Part shown: positions 25,955 to 33,994 of the stretch, piece after piece
Layout of the letters: the number at the start of each line of letters is the position of its first letter
How positions within the stretch are numbered: position 1 is the stretch's first letter
DNA from: Clostridium sp.
GTDB lineage: Bacteria; Bacillota; Clostridia; TANB77; CAG-508
Assembly (NCBI GenBank): GCA_018371855.1
Contig: JAHAKD010000002.1
Coordinates: 186,001 to 250,000 of the forward strand
DNA length: 64,000 bases
Direction of reading: 5' to 3'
Notes under the pieces: generated by a model
The model's database searches: none
What the model was told of the DNA's origin: nothing
Seen by the model: only the letters and a program-made list of their open reading frames with translations
Translations under genes and position numbers: made by a program

Positions 25955-27109
25955 ATGTTAAAAGGAATTGACATTTCAAAGTGGCAAGCAGGAATAGATT
26001 TAAATAAAATTAATTGTGATTTTGTAATAATTAAAGCGACAGAAGGAAAAAGTTATGTAGATCCATCATGTGATATATTTTTTCAAAAAGCGCTAAATTT
26101 AAATAAAAAACTAGGAATATATCATTTTGCTAATAATTCTGATAATACAGCTGAACAAGAAGCTGATTGGTTTATCAAAAATACAAAAGGATATATAGGA
26201 AAAGCAATACCAATTTTAGACTTTGAAGATAAAGGAGCTACACATGATGTAGCGTGGGCAAAAAAATGGCTAGATAGAGTAGCAGAAGCATATGGTTGTA
26301 AACCTTTAATATATATGTCAGAATCTGTTGTAAATAGCTATGACTGGTCTAGTGTAGCTAATGCTAATTATGGATTATGGGTTGCTAAATATCGAGATAA
26401 TAATGCAGATTATAATTATGATATGTCTAATGCGGGAAGAAATCCAGCAGTAAGACATTGGAAATTTTATGCATTATGGCAATGGACAAGTTCTGGAAGA
26501 TTAGATGGCTATAATGGTAATTTAGATTGTAATGTTTTTTATGGTGACAAAGAAGCTTGGGATAAATATATAGGAAATGAAATACCACCACATGAAGAAA
26601 ACAATACAGATACAGTTGTAACTCCACCTGTTGAAAGTTCAACAGTATCATATGAAGTACAAAATGGAGACAATTTAACAAAAATTGCTAAGAAATATGG
26701 AACTACAGTAGATGAAATAGTTAGACTTAATAATATTAGTGATCCTAACTTAATATATGTAGGACAATATCTAGTAATTCCAACTACTTCAAACGCTCAA
26801 GTATCTACAGATAGTACATATGTAGTAAAGAGTGGAGATACTTTATCTGGAATAGCCAACAAATTTGGAACTACATATCAAAAACTTGCAGAAATAAATG
26901 GAATATCTAATCCAAACATTATATATCCAGGCCAAGTTTTAAAAATAAATGGAACTACTGCAAACTCTACTAAAACTTATACGGTACAAAGTGGAGATAA
27001 TCTAACAAAGATTGCAAAACAATTTAATACAACTGTAGATAGCTTAGTTTCTAAAAACGGAATAAAGGATAAAAATAAAATATACGTTGGACAAGTATTA
27101 AAAATATAA
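25955..27109 (+). CDS. GH25 endolysin with three LysM repeats
   Basis: A 384-residue lysin. Residues 1-200 are a glycoside hydrolase 25 domain (lysozyme cutting the MurNAc-GlcNAc bond): GIDISKWQAGID at the start, FVIIKATEGKSYVDP, the catalytic IPILDFED near residue 89, and YALWQWTSSGRLDG. Three LysM repeats follow (YEVQNGDNLTKIAKKYGTTV, YVVKSGDTLSGIANKFGTTY, YTVQSGDNLTKIAKQFNTTV) and should bind peptidoglycan. It directly follows the holin and ends the late operon at a strong terminator. Confidence 0.92.
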   Translation: MLKGIDISKWQAGIDLNKINCDFVIIKATEGKSYVDPSCDIFFQKALNLNKKLGIYHFANNSDNTAEQEADWFIKNTKGYIGKAIPILDFEDKGATHDVAWAKKWLDRVAEAYGCKPLIYMSESVVNSYDWSSVANANYGLWVAKYRDNNADYNYDMSNAGRNPAVRHWKFYALWQWTSSGRLDGYNGNLDCNVFYGDKEAWDKYIGNEIPPHEENNTDTVVTPPVESSTVSYEVQNGDNLTKIAKKYGTTVDEIVRLNNISDPNLIYVGQYLVIPTTSNAQVSTDSTYVVKSGDTLSGIANKFGTTYQKLAEINGISNPNIIYPGQVLKINGTTANSTKTYTVQSGDNLTKIAKQFNTTVDSLVSKNGIKDKNKIYVGQVLKI

Positions 27110-27117
27110 AAAGGAGA

Positions 27118-27152
27118 AGAGGTCTAGTGTAACGCTACACCTCTTTTTTTTA
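27118..27152 (+). terminator. Terminator of prophage lysis genes
   Basis: A stem with arms 27118-27123 and 27139-27144 enclosing further pairing, followed by eight T (27144-27151). It closes the late prophage transcript. Confidence 0.75.
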
Positions 27153-27306
27153 TATAAAAAATATGATAAAATAAGTACAGTTTGTTACTAATTTGTTACT
27201 AATTAGGTAAAATTAGATAGTGTTAGATGTGATTATAAAAATAGAGATAAACATAGAGTAACAACGTATACATTGAAAATAGTATATTTACAAAAGATGT
27301 GAAAAA

Positions 27307-27336
27307 TTGAAAAAATCTGACCGGTCGGACTAATTA
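27307..27336 (+). promoter_or_regulatory. Probable fab operon promoter with GC-rich operator palindrome
   Basis: TTGAAA at 27307-27312 and TAATTA at 27331-27336 enclose the palindrome GACCGGTC (27319-27326), part of a longer imperfect dyad TCTGACCGGTCGGA (27316-27329). The palindrome is a GC-rich island in a strongly AT-rich spacer and lies exactly where a repressor would block RNA polymerase. Its form suits a TetR-type operator, as used for lipid-synthesis control in several Clostridia; no regulator gene is in the window. Confidence 0.5.
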
Positions 27337-27390
27337 AAAATAAGCTAAAAAACAGTAAAATATTATATAGACTTTATATAGGGAGTAGAT

Positions 27391-28308
27391 ATGAGCAATA
27401 TACAAATAATTTCAAGCGGAAAATATATTCCTGAAATAAAAATAACAAATGAAGAATTAGAAAAAAAATATCAAGTAGAAGAAAATTATATTTTTAAAAG
27501 AACAGGAATAAAGCAAAGATTTTATGCTAATGAAGAAATAGAGCAATTAGCAATTAAAGCTTCAAAAGAAGCTCTACAAAATATAAAAGAAAATATAGAT
27601 TTAATAATAGTAGCATCTATATCAGGAAGATGCCAAATGCCAAGTATATCTTACGAGATACAAAAATATTTTGATATAAAGAATTGTATATGTATGGATA
27701 TTTTAGCAGGATGTGCAGGTTTTATAAATGCTTTAGATATAGCAAAGTTATATATAGATAGTAATAGAATAAATACTGCGTTAGTTGTAGGAGTAGAAAA
27801 ATTATCAACACATATAGACAAGAATGATATAAATACAGAAATATTGCTTGCAGATGGTGCAGGAGCAATTGTTATAAAAAGATGTGATCAATCAAAACTA
27901 TATGATTCATATATAGAAAGTAAAGGTCAAAAAGGTGAAATATTAACATGTGTAAATAATGAAAAAATATATATGGATGGTAAAGAAGTATATAAATATG
28001 CTGTTACAGATACAGTAAAAAATATGACCAAGCTTTTAGAAAAAAATGAAATAACTATGGAAGATATAACTTATGTAATTCCACATCAATCTAATAGAAG
28101 AATTTTGTCATCAATGGCAAACAAATTAAAACTTCAAAGTAACAAGATGTATTCTAATGTAGAAGAATATGGAAATACATTTTGCGCAAGTATTCCAATA
28201 GCACTAGATGATATGTTTAAACAAAATAAACTAACAGAAAATGATAAAGTTATTTTAATAGGATATGGCGGAGGTTTAAATACAGGAAGTATCTTATTAG
28301 AATTATAA
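27391..28308 (+). CDS. fabH: 3-oxoacyl-ACP synthase III (FabH)
   Basis: A 305-residue KAS III that condenses acetyl-CoA (or another primer) with malonyl-ACP to start fatty acid synthesis. The catalytic triad is visible: Cys in MDILAGCAGFINALD, His in VIPHQSNRRIL and Asn in YGNTFCASIP. The length is slightly short for the family (about 310-330). It is the first gene of a seven-gene operon. In many Clostridia acpP and fabK follow fabH; here fabD follows directly. Confidence 0.9.
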   Translation: MSNIQIISSGKYIPEIKITNEELEKKYQVEENYIFKRTGIKQRFYANEEIEQLAIKASKEALQNIKENIDLIIVASISGRCQMPSISYEIQKYFDIKNCICMDILAGCAGFINALDIAKLYIDSNRINTALVVGVEKLSTHIDKNDINTEILLADGAGAIVIKRCDQSKLYDSYIESKGQKGEILTCVNNEKIYMDGKEVYKYAVTDTVKNMTKLLEKNEITMEDITYVIPHQSNRRILSSMANKLKLQSNKMYSNVEEYGNTFCASIPIALDDMFKQNKLTENDKVILIGYGGGLNTGSILLEL

Positions 28309-28329
28309 GACAAAGGAAGGAAGATTGTA

Positions 28330-29268
28330 ATGAAAATAGCTTTTATGTTTCCAGGTCAAGGATCACAAACTGTAGGAATGGGAAAAGATTTGTACGACAA
28401 GTATGAAGAAATAAGGGAAGTATATAAAAAAGCTTCAGAAATATCAGAAAAAGATATAGCAGAGTTAACATTTAATTCTACAATGGAAGAATTAAGTAAA
28501 ACAGAAAATACACAACTTGCAATAGCAACAATGAGCTTAGGAATTTTAAAAATATTAGAAAATAAAGGAATAAAACCAGAAGTAACAGTAGGATTAAGCT
28601 TAGGAGAATATCCAGCATTAATAAGTGGAGGATATTTAAGTTTTGAAGATGGAATTACATTATTAAACACCCGTGGTTATTTAATGGGTAATAAGGTAGA
28701 ACCAGGAAATTACAGTATGGCTGCAATAATCGGTTTAGAGAGTAAAATTATAGAACAAGTATGTGCAGAAATTGCAGCAAAAGGAATGTTTATTTCACCT
28801 GCAAATTATAATTATTCTGGTCAAACAGTAATTTCTGGAGACGAAGAAGCTATTAATTTAGCAATAGAAGCATTAAAAGAAAAAGGTGCAAAAAGAGCTT
28901 TAAAACTAGCAACAGGTGGTCCTTTCCATACAACAAAGTTAAACGAAGCAAAAGAACTATATACTGAAAAATTAAAAGAAGTAAAATTTAATACAGAAGC
29001 TCCAAAAGCAAAAGTAATAAAAAATCTAGATGGAACATTTTATAATGAAAATGATGATATGGTTGATGTCTTATCAAGACATATTGTAAGTTCTGTAAGA
29101 TTTGATAAAGCAATAAAAACAATGCAAGACTATGGAATAGATACATATGTAGAAATAGGTCCAGGAAAAACATTAACTGGTTTTGTTAGAAAAGAAAACA
29201 AAGAAGCAAATTTAGTTAACATTAACAGTTTAGAAACGCTAGAAGCTTTTTTAGATGGTTTAAAATAA
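28330..29268 (+). CDS. fabD: Malonyl-CoA:ACP transacylase (FabD)
   Basis: A 312-residue malonyl transferase. It shows MFPGQGSQTVGMG at the N-terminus, the nucleophile motif GLSLGEYPALI (Ser near residue 90), and GGPFHTTKL with the catalytic His. It loads malonyl groups onto acyl carrier protein for chain extension. Second gene of the fab operon, 21 nt after fabH. Confidence 0.93.
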   Translation: MKIAFMFPGQGSQTVGMGKDLYDKYEEIREVYKKASEISEKDIAELTFNSTMEELSKTENTQLAIATMSLGILKILENKGIKPEVTVGLSLGEYPALISGGYLSFEDGITLLNTRGYLMGNKVEPGNYSMAAIIGLESKIIEQVCAEIAAKGMFISPANYNYSGQTVISGDEEAINLAIEALKEKGAKRALKLATGGPFHTTKLNEAKELYTEKLKEVKFNTEAPKAKVIKNLDGTFYNENDDMVDVLSRHIVSSVRFDKAIKTMQDYGIDTYVEIGPGKTLTGFVRKENKEANLVNINSLETLEAFLDGLK

Positions 29269-29303
29269 TAAATTTAATAAAATTTAAGTAAAGGAGAGTA
29301 AAA

Positions 29304-30038
29304 ATGGAAAAGAAAGTAGCTTTAATTACAGGTGGTTCAAGAGGAATTGGAAAGGCAATTGCAGAAAAATTTGCTAAAAATGGATATGATTTAGTAATAA
29401 ATTATGTCTCAGATAATACTGATTTAGATGCAATAAAAGAAGAGTTTAAACAATATGGTTCAGAAGTATTAATGGAAAAAGCAGATGTAAGTAATTATGC
29501 AGAATGCGAAAAAATGGTAACAGCTGCAATAGAAAAATTCGGAAGAATAGATGTATTAGTAAACAATGCAGGAGTTACAAGAGACAATTTATTAATGAGA
29601 ATGAAAGAAGAAGATTTTGATAAAGTAATCTCTATTAACTTAAAAGGAACATTCAACTTAACAAAATTAGTAACACCATATATGATGAAAAGAAGAGAAG
29701 GAAGAATCGTAAGTATTTCATCTGTAGTTGGAGTTATGGGAAATGCAGGACAATCAAATTATGCTGCATCAAAAGCAGGAATTATAGGATTTACAAAAAG
29801 TGTTGCAAAAGAACTTGCATCAAGAAATATATTAGCAAACTGTGTAGCACCTGGATTTATTGCTACAGATATGACATCAGTATTAAATGATAAAGTAAAA
29901 GAAAGTATTAATGCACAAATTCCTTTAAAAAGAATGGGAACTGCAGAAGAAATTGCAAATGCAGTTTACTTCTTAGGAGGAGAAGAAAATACATATATAA
30001 CAGGTCAGACATTAAATATAGATGGGGGTATGATTTAG
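29304..30038 (+). CDS. fabG: 3-oxoacyl-ACP reductase (FabG)
   Basis: A 244-residue short-chain dehydrogenase. Motifs: TGGSRGIGKAIAEKFAKNG (NADPH binding), NNAGVTRDN, the catalytic Ser in ISSVVG, and YAASKAG with Tyr and Lys. It reduces 3-oxoacyl-ACP to 3-hydroxyacyl-ACP. The next gene starts 1 nt after its stop. Confidence 0.93.
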   Translation: MEKKVALITGGSRGIGKAIAEKFAKNGYDLVINYVSDNTDLDAIKEEFKQYGSEVLMEKADVSNYAECEKMVTAAIEKFGRIDVLVNNAGVTRDNLLMRMKEEDFDKVISINLKGTFNLTKLVTPYMMKRREGRIVSISSVVGVMGNAGQSNYAASKAGIIGFTKSVAKELASRNILANCVAPGFIATDMTSVLNDKVKESINAQIPLKRMGTAEEIANAVYFLGGEENTYITGQTLNIDGGMI

Positions 30039-30039
30039 A

Positions 30040-31281
30040 ATGGAAAGAAGAGTTGTTGTTACAGGTATAGGAGCAGTTACACCAATAGGAAATACTGCAA
30101 CAGAATTTTGGGCAGGAATTAAAGCTGGAAAATGTGGTATAGACGAGATAACAAAAGTTGATACTAGCGATTTAAAAGTAAAATTAGCAGCAGAAGTAAA
30201 AGGATTTAATCCAGAAGATTATTTTGACAGAAGAACAGCAAGAAGAATGGATTTATATTCACAATATGCTGTAGTAGCGTCAAGAGAGGCTCTAAAAGAT
30301 AGTGGAATTACAGAAGAAAATACAGATATGACAAGAGTAGGAACTGTTATAGGTTCTGGAATTGGCGGACTAAATACTATGGAAAAAGATATCACTGCAT
30401 GTGCATTAAAAGGACCAGATAGAGTATCACCAATGTTTATACCAATGGGAATACCAAATATGGCAGCAGGAAATGTAACAATAGATTTAGGTATTAAGGG
30501 AGAATCTGTGGCAATGGTAACAGCATGTGCAACTGGAACACATTCAATTGGAGAAAGTTATAGAATGATTAAACATGGTTACCAAGATGCAATACTTGCA
30601 GGAGGAACAGAAGCTCCAATCACAAAAACAGGTATAGCAGGTTTCCAAAACATAAAAGCACTAACACAAGCTACAGATAAAAACAGAGCAAGTATACCTT
30701 TTGACCTAGAAAGAAGTGGATTTGTTATGGGTGAAGGTGCTGCTGTTTTAGTACTAGAAGAATTAGAGCATGCTAAAAAAAGAGGAGCACATATATATGC
30801 AGAAATAGTAGGATATGGAGCTTCATCAGATGCATATCATATTACATCACCATCACCAGATGGCGAAGGTGCTGCAAGAGCAATGGTATCTGCAATAGAA
30901 GATGCTAAAATAAAACCAGAAGATGTTACATATATAAATGCACATGGTACATCAACACATTTAAACGATGCTGGAGAAACTATGGCAATAAAAAAAGCTT
31001 TAGGAGAAGAAGCAAGTAAAAAAGTTTTAGTAAGTTCTACAAAGAGTAATACAGGACATATGTTAGGAGCCGCTGGAGGAGTTGAAGCTATTGTTTGTGT
31101 TAAAGCAATAGAAGACGGTTATGTACCAGCAACAATAAACTATAAAGTAGAAGACCCTGAATGTGATTTAGATATAGTTCCAAACGAAGGAAGAAATTCA
31201 GAAGTTAAATATGCAATGTCAAATTCATTAGGATTTGGTGGACATAATGGATCAATAATATTTAAAAAATATGAAGACTAG
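30040..31281 (+). CDS. fabF: 3-oxoacyl-ACP synthase II (FabF)
   Basis: A 413-residue KAS II elongating synthase. Cys lies in VTACATGTHSIG, the two His in NAHGTSTHLND and SNTGHMLGAAGG. It condenses acyl-ACP with malonyl-ACP. It starts 1 nt after the fabG stop, so the two are tightly coupled. Confidence 0.93.
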   Translation: MERRVVVTGIGAVTPIGNTATEFWAGIKAGKCGIDEITKVDTSDLKVKLAAEVKGFNPEDYFDRRTARRMDLYSQYAVVASREALKDSGITEENTDMTRVGTVIGSGIGGLNTMEKDITACALKGPDRVSPMFIPMGIPNMAAGNVTIDLGIKGESVAMVTACATGTHSIGESYRMIKHGYQDAILAGGTEAPITKTGIAGFQNIKALTQATDKNRASIPFDLERSGFVMGEGAAVLVLEELEHAKKRGAHIYAEIVGYGASSDAYHITSPSPDGEGAARAMVSAIEDAKIKPEDVTYINAHGTSTHLNDAGETMAIKKALGEEASKKVLVSSTKSNTGHMLGAAGGVEAIVCVKAIEDGYVPATINYKVEDPECDLDIVPNEGRNSEVKYAMSNSLGFGGHNGSIIFKKYED

Positions 31282-31292
31282 GGGGAATAAAA

Positions 31293-31745
31293 ATGGAATA
31301 TTCAGATATTAAAAGATTATTAGACGATATGGGAAATTCTAAAGTTGATAGTTTAGATATCGAATTCCCAGATGGAACTAAAATCAAAATGAAGAAAAAC
31401 GAAGCAAAAATTATAGAGACAATAGAACCAAGACCAGTACCAACTATAAAAGAAGTTACTTTACCAGCTGAGGCAAAAGAAGAGTCAAAAGCAGTAGTTG
31501 CTACAGAAAATTACAAAGAAGTTAAATCACCAATGGTAGGAACATTTTATAGTGCTCCATCGCCAAAAGACGAACCATATGTAAAAGTTGGCGACAAAGT
31601 AAAAAAAGGTGATGTACTTTGCGTAGTAGAAGCGATGAAATTAATGAACGAAATAGAATCAGAATTTGACGGAGAAATAGTAGAAATCTGCGTTAAAAAC
31701 GAAGAGATGGTAGAATATGGAACTACATTATTCAAAATAAAATAG
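31293..31745 (+). CDS. accB: Biotin carboxyl carrier protein of acetyl-CoA carboxylase (AccB)
   Basis: A 150-residue BCCP with a C-terminal biotinyl domain. The biotinylated Lys is in EAMKLMNEIE (near residue 116), preceded by SPMVGTFYSAPSPKDEPYVK. The N-terminal half is a flexible linker. It carries CO2 from AccC to the carboxyltransferase; accA and accD are not in the window. Its stop codon falls inside a palindromic repeat. Confidence 0.92.
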   Translation: MEYSDIKRLLDDMGNSKVDSLDIEFPDGTKIKMKKNEAKIIETIEPRPVPTIKEVTLPAEAKEESKAVVATENYKEVKSPMVGTFYSAPSPKDEPYVKVGDKVKKGDVLCVVEAMKLMNEIESEFDGEIVEICVKNEEMVEYGTTLFKIK

Positions 31746-31752
31746 GGATTTG

Positions 31753-31788
31753 AATAGGGATTTGGGGACGTTCCTTTTTTCCCTATTT
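31753..31788. repeat. REP-like palindromic repeat, copy 1
   Basis: AATAGGGA at the left pairs with TTCCCTATT at the right; the middle reads GGGGACGTTCC followed by T. A partial copy of the left arm precedes it at 31742-31752. It lies between accB and fabZ, inside the fab operon. The same element recurs at 33649, 43183 and, as a variant, 43219. Confidence 0.75.
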
Positions 31789-31846
31789 AGGATTAGAAAT
31801 TTTATAAGATAAGTGCGTTTGAAAATTTTATAAAGGAGAAAAAATT

Positions 31847-32269
31847 ATGCTAAATATAAATGAAATAATGGAAATAATTCCACAAAGACCACCATTTTTA
31901 ATGATAGACAGAGTAGAAGAATATGTTCCAGGAGAAAGCTGTGTAGCATATAAAAATGTATGTATAAATGAACCACATTTTCAAGGACATTTCCCTGGAA
32001 ACCCAATAATGCCTGGAGTTCTTACAATAGAAGCATTAGCGCAAACAGGTGCAGTTGCAATTCTTTCTATGCCAGAAAACAAAGGTAAAAATGCGCTTTT
32101 TGGTGGTGTAGACAAATTAAGATTTAAAAGACAAGTAATACCAGGAGATGTATTAAAATTAGAAGTTAAAATTATTAAGAGAAAAGGACCAATAGGTGTT
32201 GGAGAAGCAATAGCAACAGTAAATGGTGAAGTAGCTGTAAAAGGTGAACTTACATTTGCAATAGTATAA
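31847..32269 (+). CDS. fabZ: 3-hydroxyacyl-ACP dehydratase (FabZ)
   Basis: A 140-residue hot-dog fold dehydratase. Catalytic His in HFPGNPIMPGVL and Glu in EALAQTGAV are present. It removes water from 3-hydroxyacyl-ACP to give trans-2-enoyl-ACP; the enoyl reductase that completes the cycle is not in this operon. A palindromic repeat lies in the 101-nt gap before it. Confidence 0.93.
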   Translation: MLNINEIMEIIPQRPPFLMIDRVEEYVPGESCVAYKNVCINEPHFQGHFPGNPIMPGVLTIEALAQTGAVAILSMPENKGKNALFGGVDKLRFKRQVIPGDVLKLEVKIIKRKGPIGVGEAIATVNGEVAVKGELTFAIV

Positions 32270-32309
32270 TTGTAGATAAGAATGAAGCAAGAAAGGATTT
32301 GAAATTGAT

Positions 32310-33653
32310 ATGTTAAAAAAGATATTAATTGCAAACAGAGGAGAAATAGCTGTAAGAATTATAAGAGCTTGTAGAGAAATGGGAATAAAAACAGTTGCAG
32401 TATATTCAGAAACTGATAAGACAGCATTACATACAAAACTTGCAGATGAAGCAATATGTATAGGACCTGCTCCTTCTGTAAAAAGTTATTTAAATGTAAA
32501 AGCTATAATAGAAGCAGCTTGTTTAACTGGTGCAGATAGCATTCATCCAGGCTTCGGATTTTTATCAGAAAATAGTAGCTTTGCAAAAATGTGTGATGAA
32601 ATAGGTTTAAAATTTATAGGCCCAAGACCAGAAATTATAGAACTTATGGGGAATAAATCAAAAGCAAAAGAAACAATGAAAAATGCAGGTGTTCCAGTTG
32701 TTCCAGGCTCAGATGGATTAATATATACAATGCAAGAAGCAATAAATATATCAAATCAAATAGGATATCCAGTAATACTTAAAGCATCTGCTGGTGGTGG
32801 CGGAAAAGGTATAAGAGTTGCATACAATGAGGATGAATTAAAAAAAGCGTATGAAGTTGTAAAACAAGAAGCAGCAATATCTTTTAATGATGAAAGCATT
32901 TATATAGAGAAATTTATAGAAAATCCAAGACATATAGAAATTCAGGTAATGGCTGACGAACATGGAAATGCAATCCATTTAGGTGAAAGAGATTGTACAG
33001 TACAAAGAAGAAATCAAAAAATGCTAGAAGAAACACCATCAGGAATAATAGATAGCAAATTAAGAGAAAAAATGGGAGCTGTAGCTGTTAAAGCTGTTAA
33101 AGAGGTTGGATATACAAATGTTGGAACAATAGAATTTTTAGTAGACAAAAATAAGGATTTCTATTTTATGGAAATGAACACAAGAATTCAAGTAGAACAT
33201 CCAGTAACAGAAATGGTAACAGGCTTAGATTTAGTAAAAGAACAAATTCGTATAGCTTCAGGAGAAAAAATGAAATATAAACAAAAAGACATTATATTTA
33301 CAGGACATAGCCTAGAAGCTAGAATAAATGCAGAAAACCCAGCTAAGAACTTTATGCCATGCCCAGGATTAGTAGAAGAGTTACATCTTCCAGGAGGAAA
33401 AGGTATAAGAGTTGATACAGCTGTATATGCAGGATATAGAGTTCCTCAAAATTATGATTCTATGATTGCAAAAGTAATTGTTCACGGAAAAGATAGAAAA
33501 GAATCAATTGCTAAAATGAAAAGTGCATTATCAGAACTTGTAATTTCAGGAATAGAAACAAATACAGACTTCATATTAAAAATATTAGACAATGAAAAAT
33601 TTAAAGCTAATGATTATGATACATCATTTATAGAAAAAGAATTTGGAAAATAG
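32310..33653 (+). CDS. accC: Biotin carboxylase of acetyl-CoA carboxylase (AccC)
   Basis: A 447-residue ATP-grasp biotin carboxylase. It shows KILIANRGEIAVRIIRACRE at the start, the glycine-rich ATP loop SAGGGGKGIRVA, the metal-binding EMNTRIQVEHPVTEMVTG and a C-terminal ARINAENP region. With AccB it forms the first half-reaction of acetyl-CoA carboxylase. Last gene of the operon; its TAG lies inside repeat copy 2, and a strong terminator follows. Confidence 0.93.
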   Translation: MLKKILIANRGEIAVRIIRACREMGIKTVAVYSETDKTALHTKLADEAICIGPAPSVKSYLNVKAIIEAACLTGADSIHPGFGFLSENSSFAKMCDEIGLKFIGPRPEIIELMGNKSKAKETMKNAGVPVVPGSDGLIYTMQEAINISNQIGYPVILKASAGGGGKGIRVAYNEDELKKAYEVVKQEAAISFNDESIYIEKFIENPRHIEIQVMADEHGNAIHLGERDCTVQRRNQKMLEETPSGIIDSKLREKMGAVAVKAVKEVGYTNVGTIEFLVDKNKDFYFMEMNTRIQVEHPVTEMVTGLDLVKEQIRIASGEKMKYKQKDIIFTGHSLEARINAENPAKNFMPCPGLVEELHLPGGKGIRVDTAVYAGYRVPQNYDSMIAKVIVHGKDRKESIAKMKSALSELVISGIETNTDFILKILDNEKFKANDYDTSFIEKEFGK

Positions 33654-33684
33654 GGATTTGGGGACGTTCCTTTTTTCCCTATTT
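33649..33684. repeat. REP-like palindromic repeat, copy 2
   Basis: Same AATAGGGA ... TTCCCTATT element as copy 1, with identical GGGGACGTTCC core. It overlaps the accC stop codon, as copy 1 nearly does for accB, suggesting preferential insertion at gene ends. Confidence 0.75.
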
Positions 33685-33698
33685 AGAAAGAAATATCG

Positions 33699-33741
33699 CA
33701 CCTTTAGGAATAAGTATAAGTTATTCTTAGAGGTGTTTTTA
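33699..33741 (+). terminator. Terminator of fab operon
   Basis: A 15-bp stem (33699-33713 with 33721-33735, two G-T pairs) and a TTTTT run. Strong intrinsic terminator. Confidence 0.8.
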
Positions 33742-33870
33742 TTGACGTTTTAGCCTTAAAAAATAACCATCATTCACGGATGGTTATGGTTGCATGTGCT
33801 AAATCATAAGTAAATAATAATGGAACGTCAATCCTAGTAAAAGGATACTATCTTTTTACTGGGATTTTTC
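33741..33870 (+). ncRNA. Structured RNA resembling the 3' module of a Hol_Tox type I toxin-antitoxin locus (decayed)
   Basis: Nested pairings: ATTGACGTT (33741-33749) with AACGTCAAT (33824-33832); TTTAGC with GCTAAA (33798-33803); a 9-bp hairpin (33763-33771 with 33779-33787); then a terminator stem (33830-33842 with 33854-33866) and TTTTT. From memory, the order 'AAAATAACC hairpin, GCTAAA, GGAACGTCAATCC, GGATACT, terminator' is what follows small holin-like toxin genes in Firmicutes. No intact toxin frame precedes it here: stops occur within a few codons. I therefore call it a relic or toxin-less variant. The 341-nt gap 33654-33994 otherwise holds repeat copy 2 and the operon terminator. Confidence 0.45.
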
Positions 33871-33994
33871 TATTTATAATTAATGGAACAAATAAAATTA
33901 ATGTTGCAATTATTAAAAGAAATTTAGCTATTGTAATAAAGATATTTTTGATATAGAATAAAATCGTAGAAAACGAAAAAAGGATGTGATGTAA

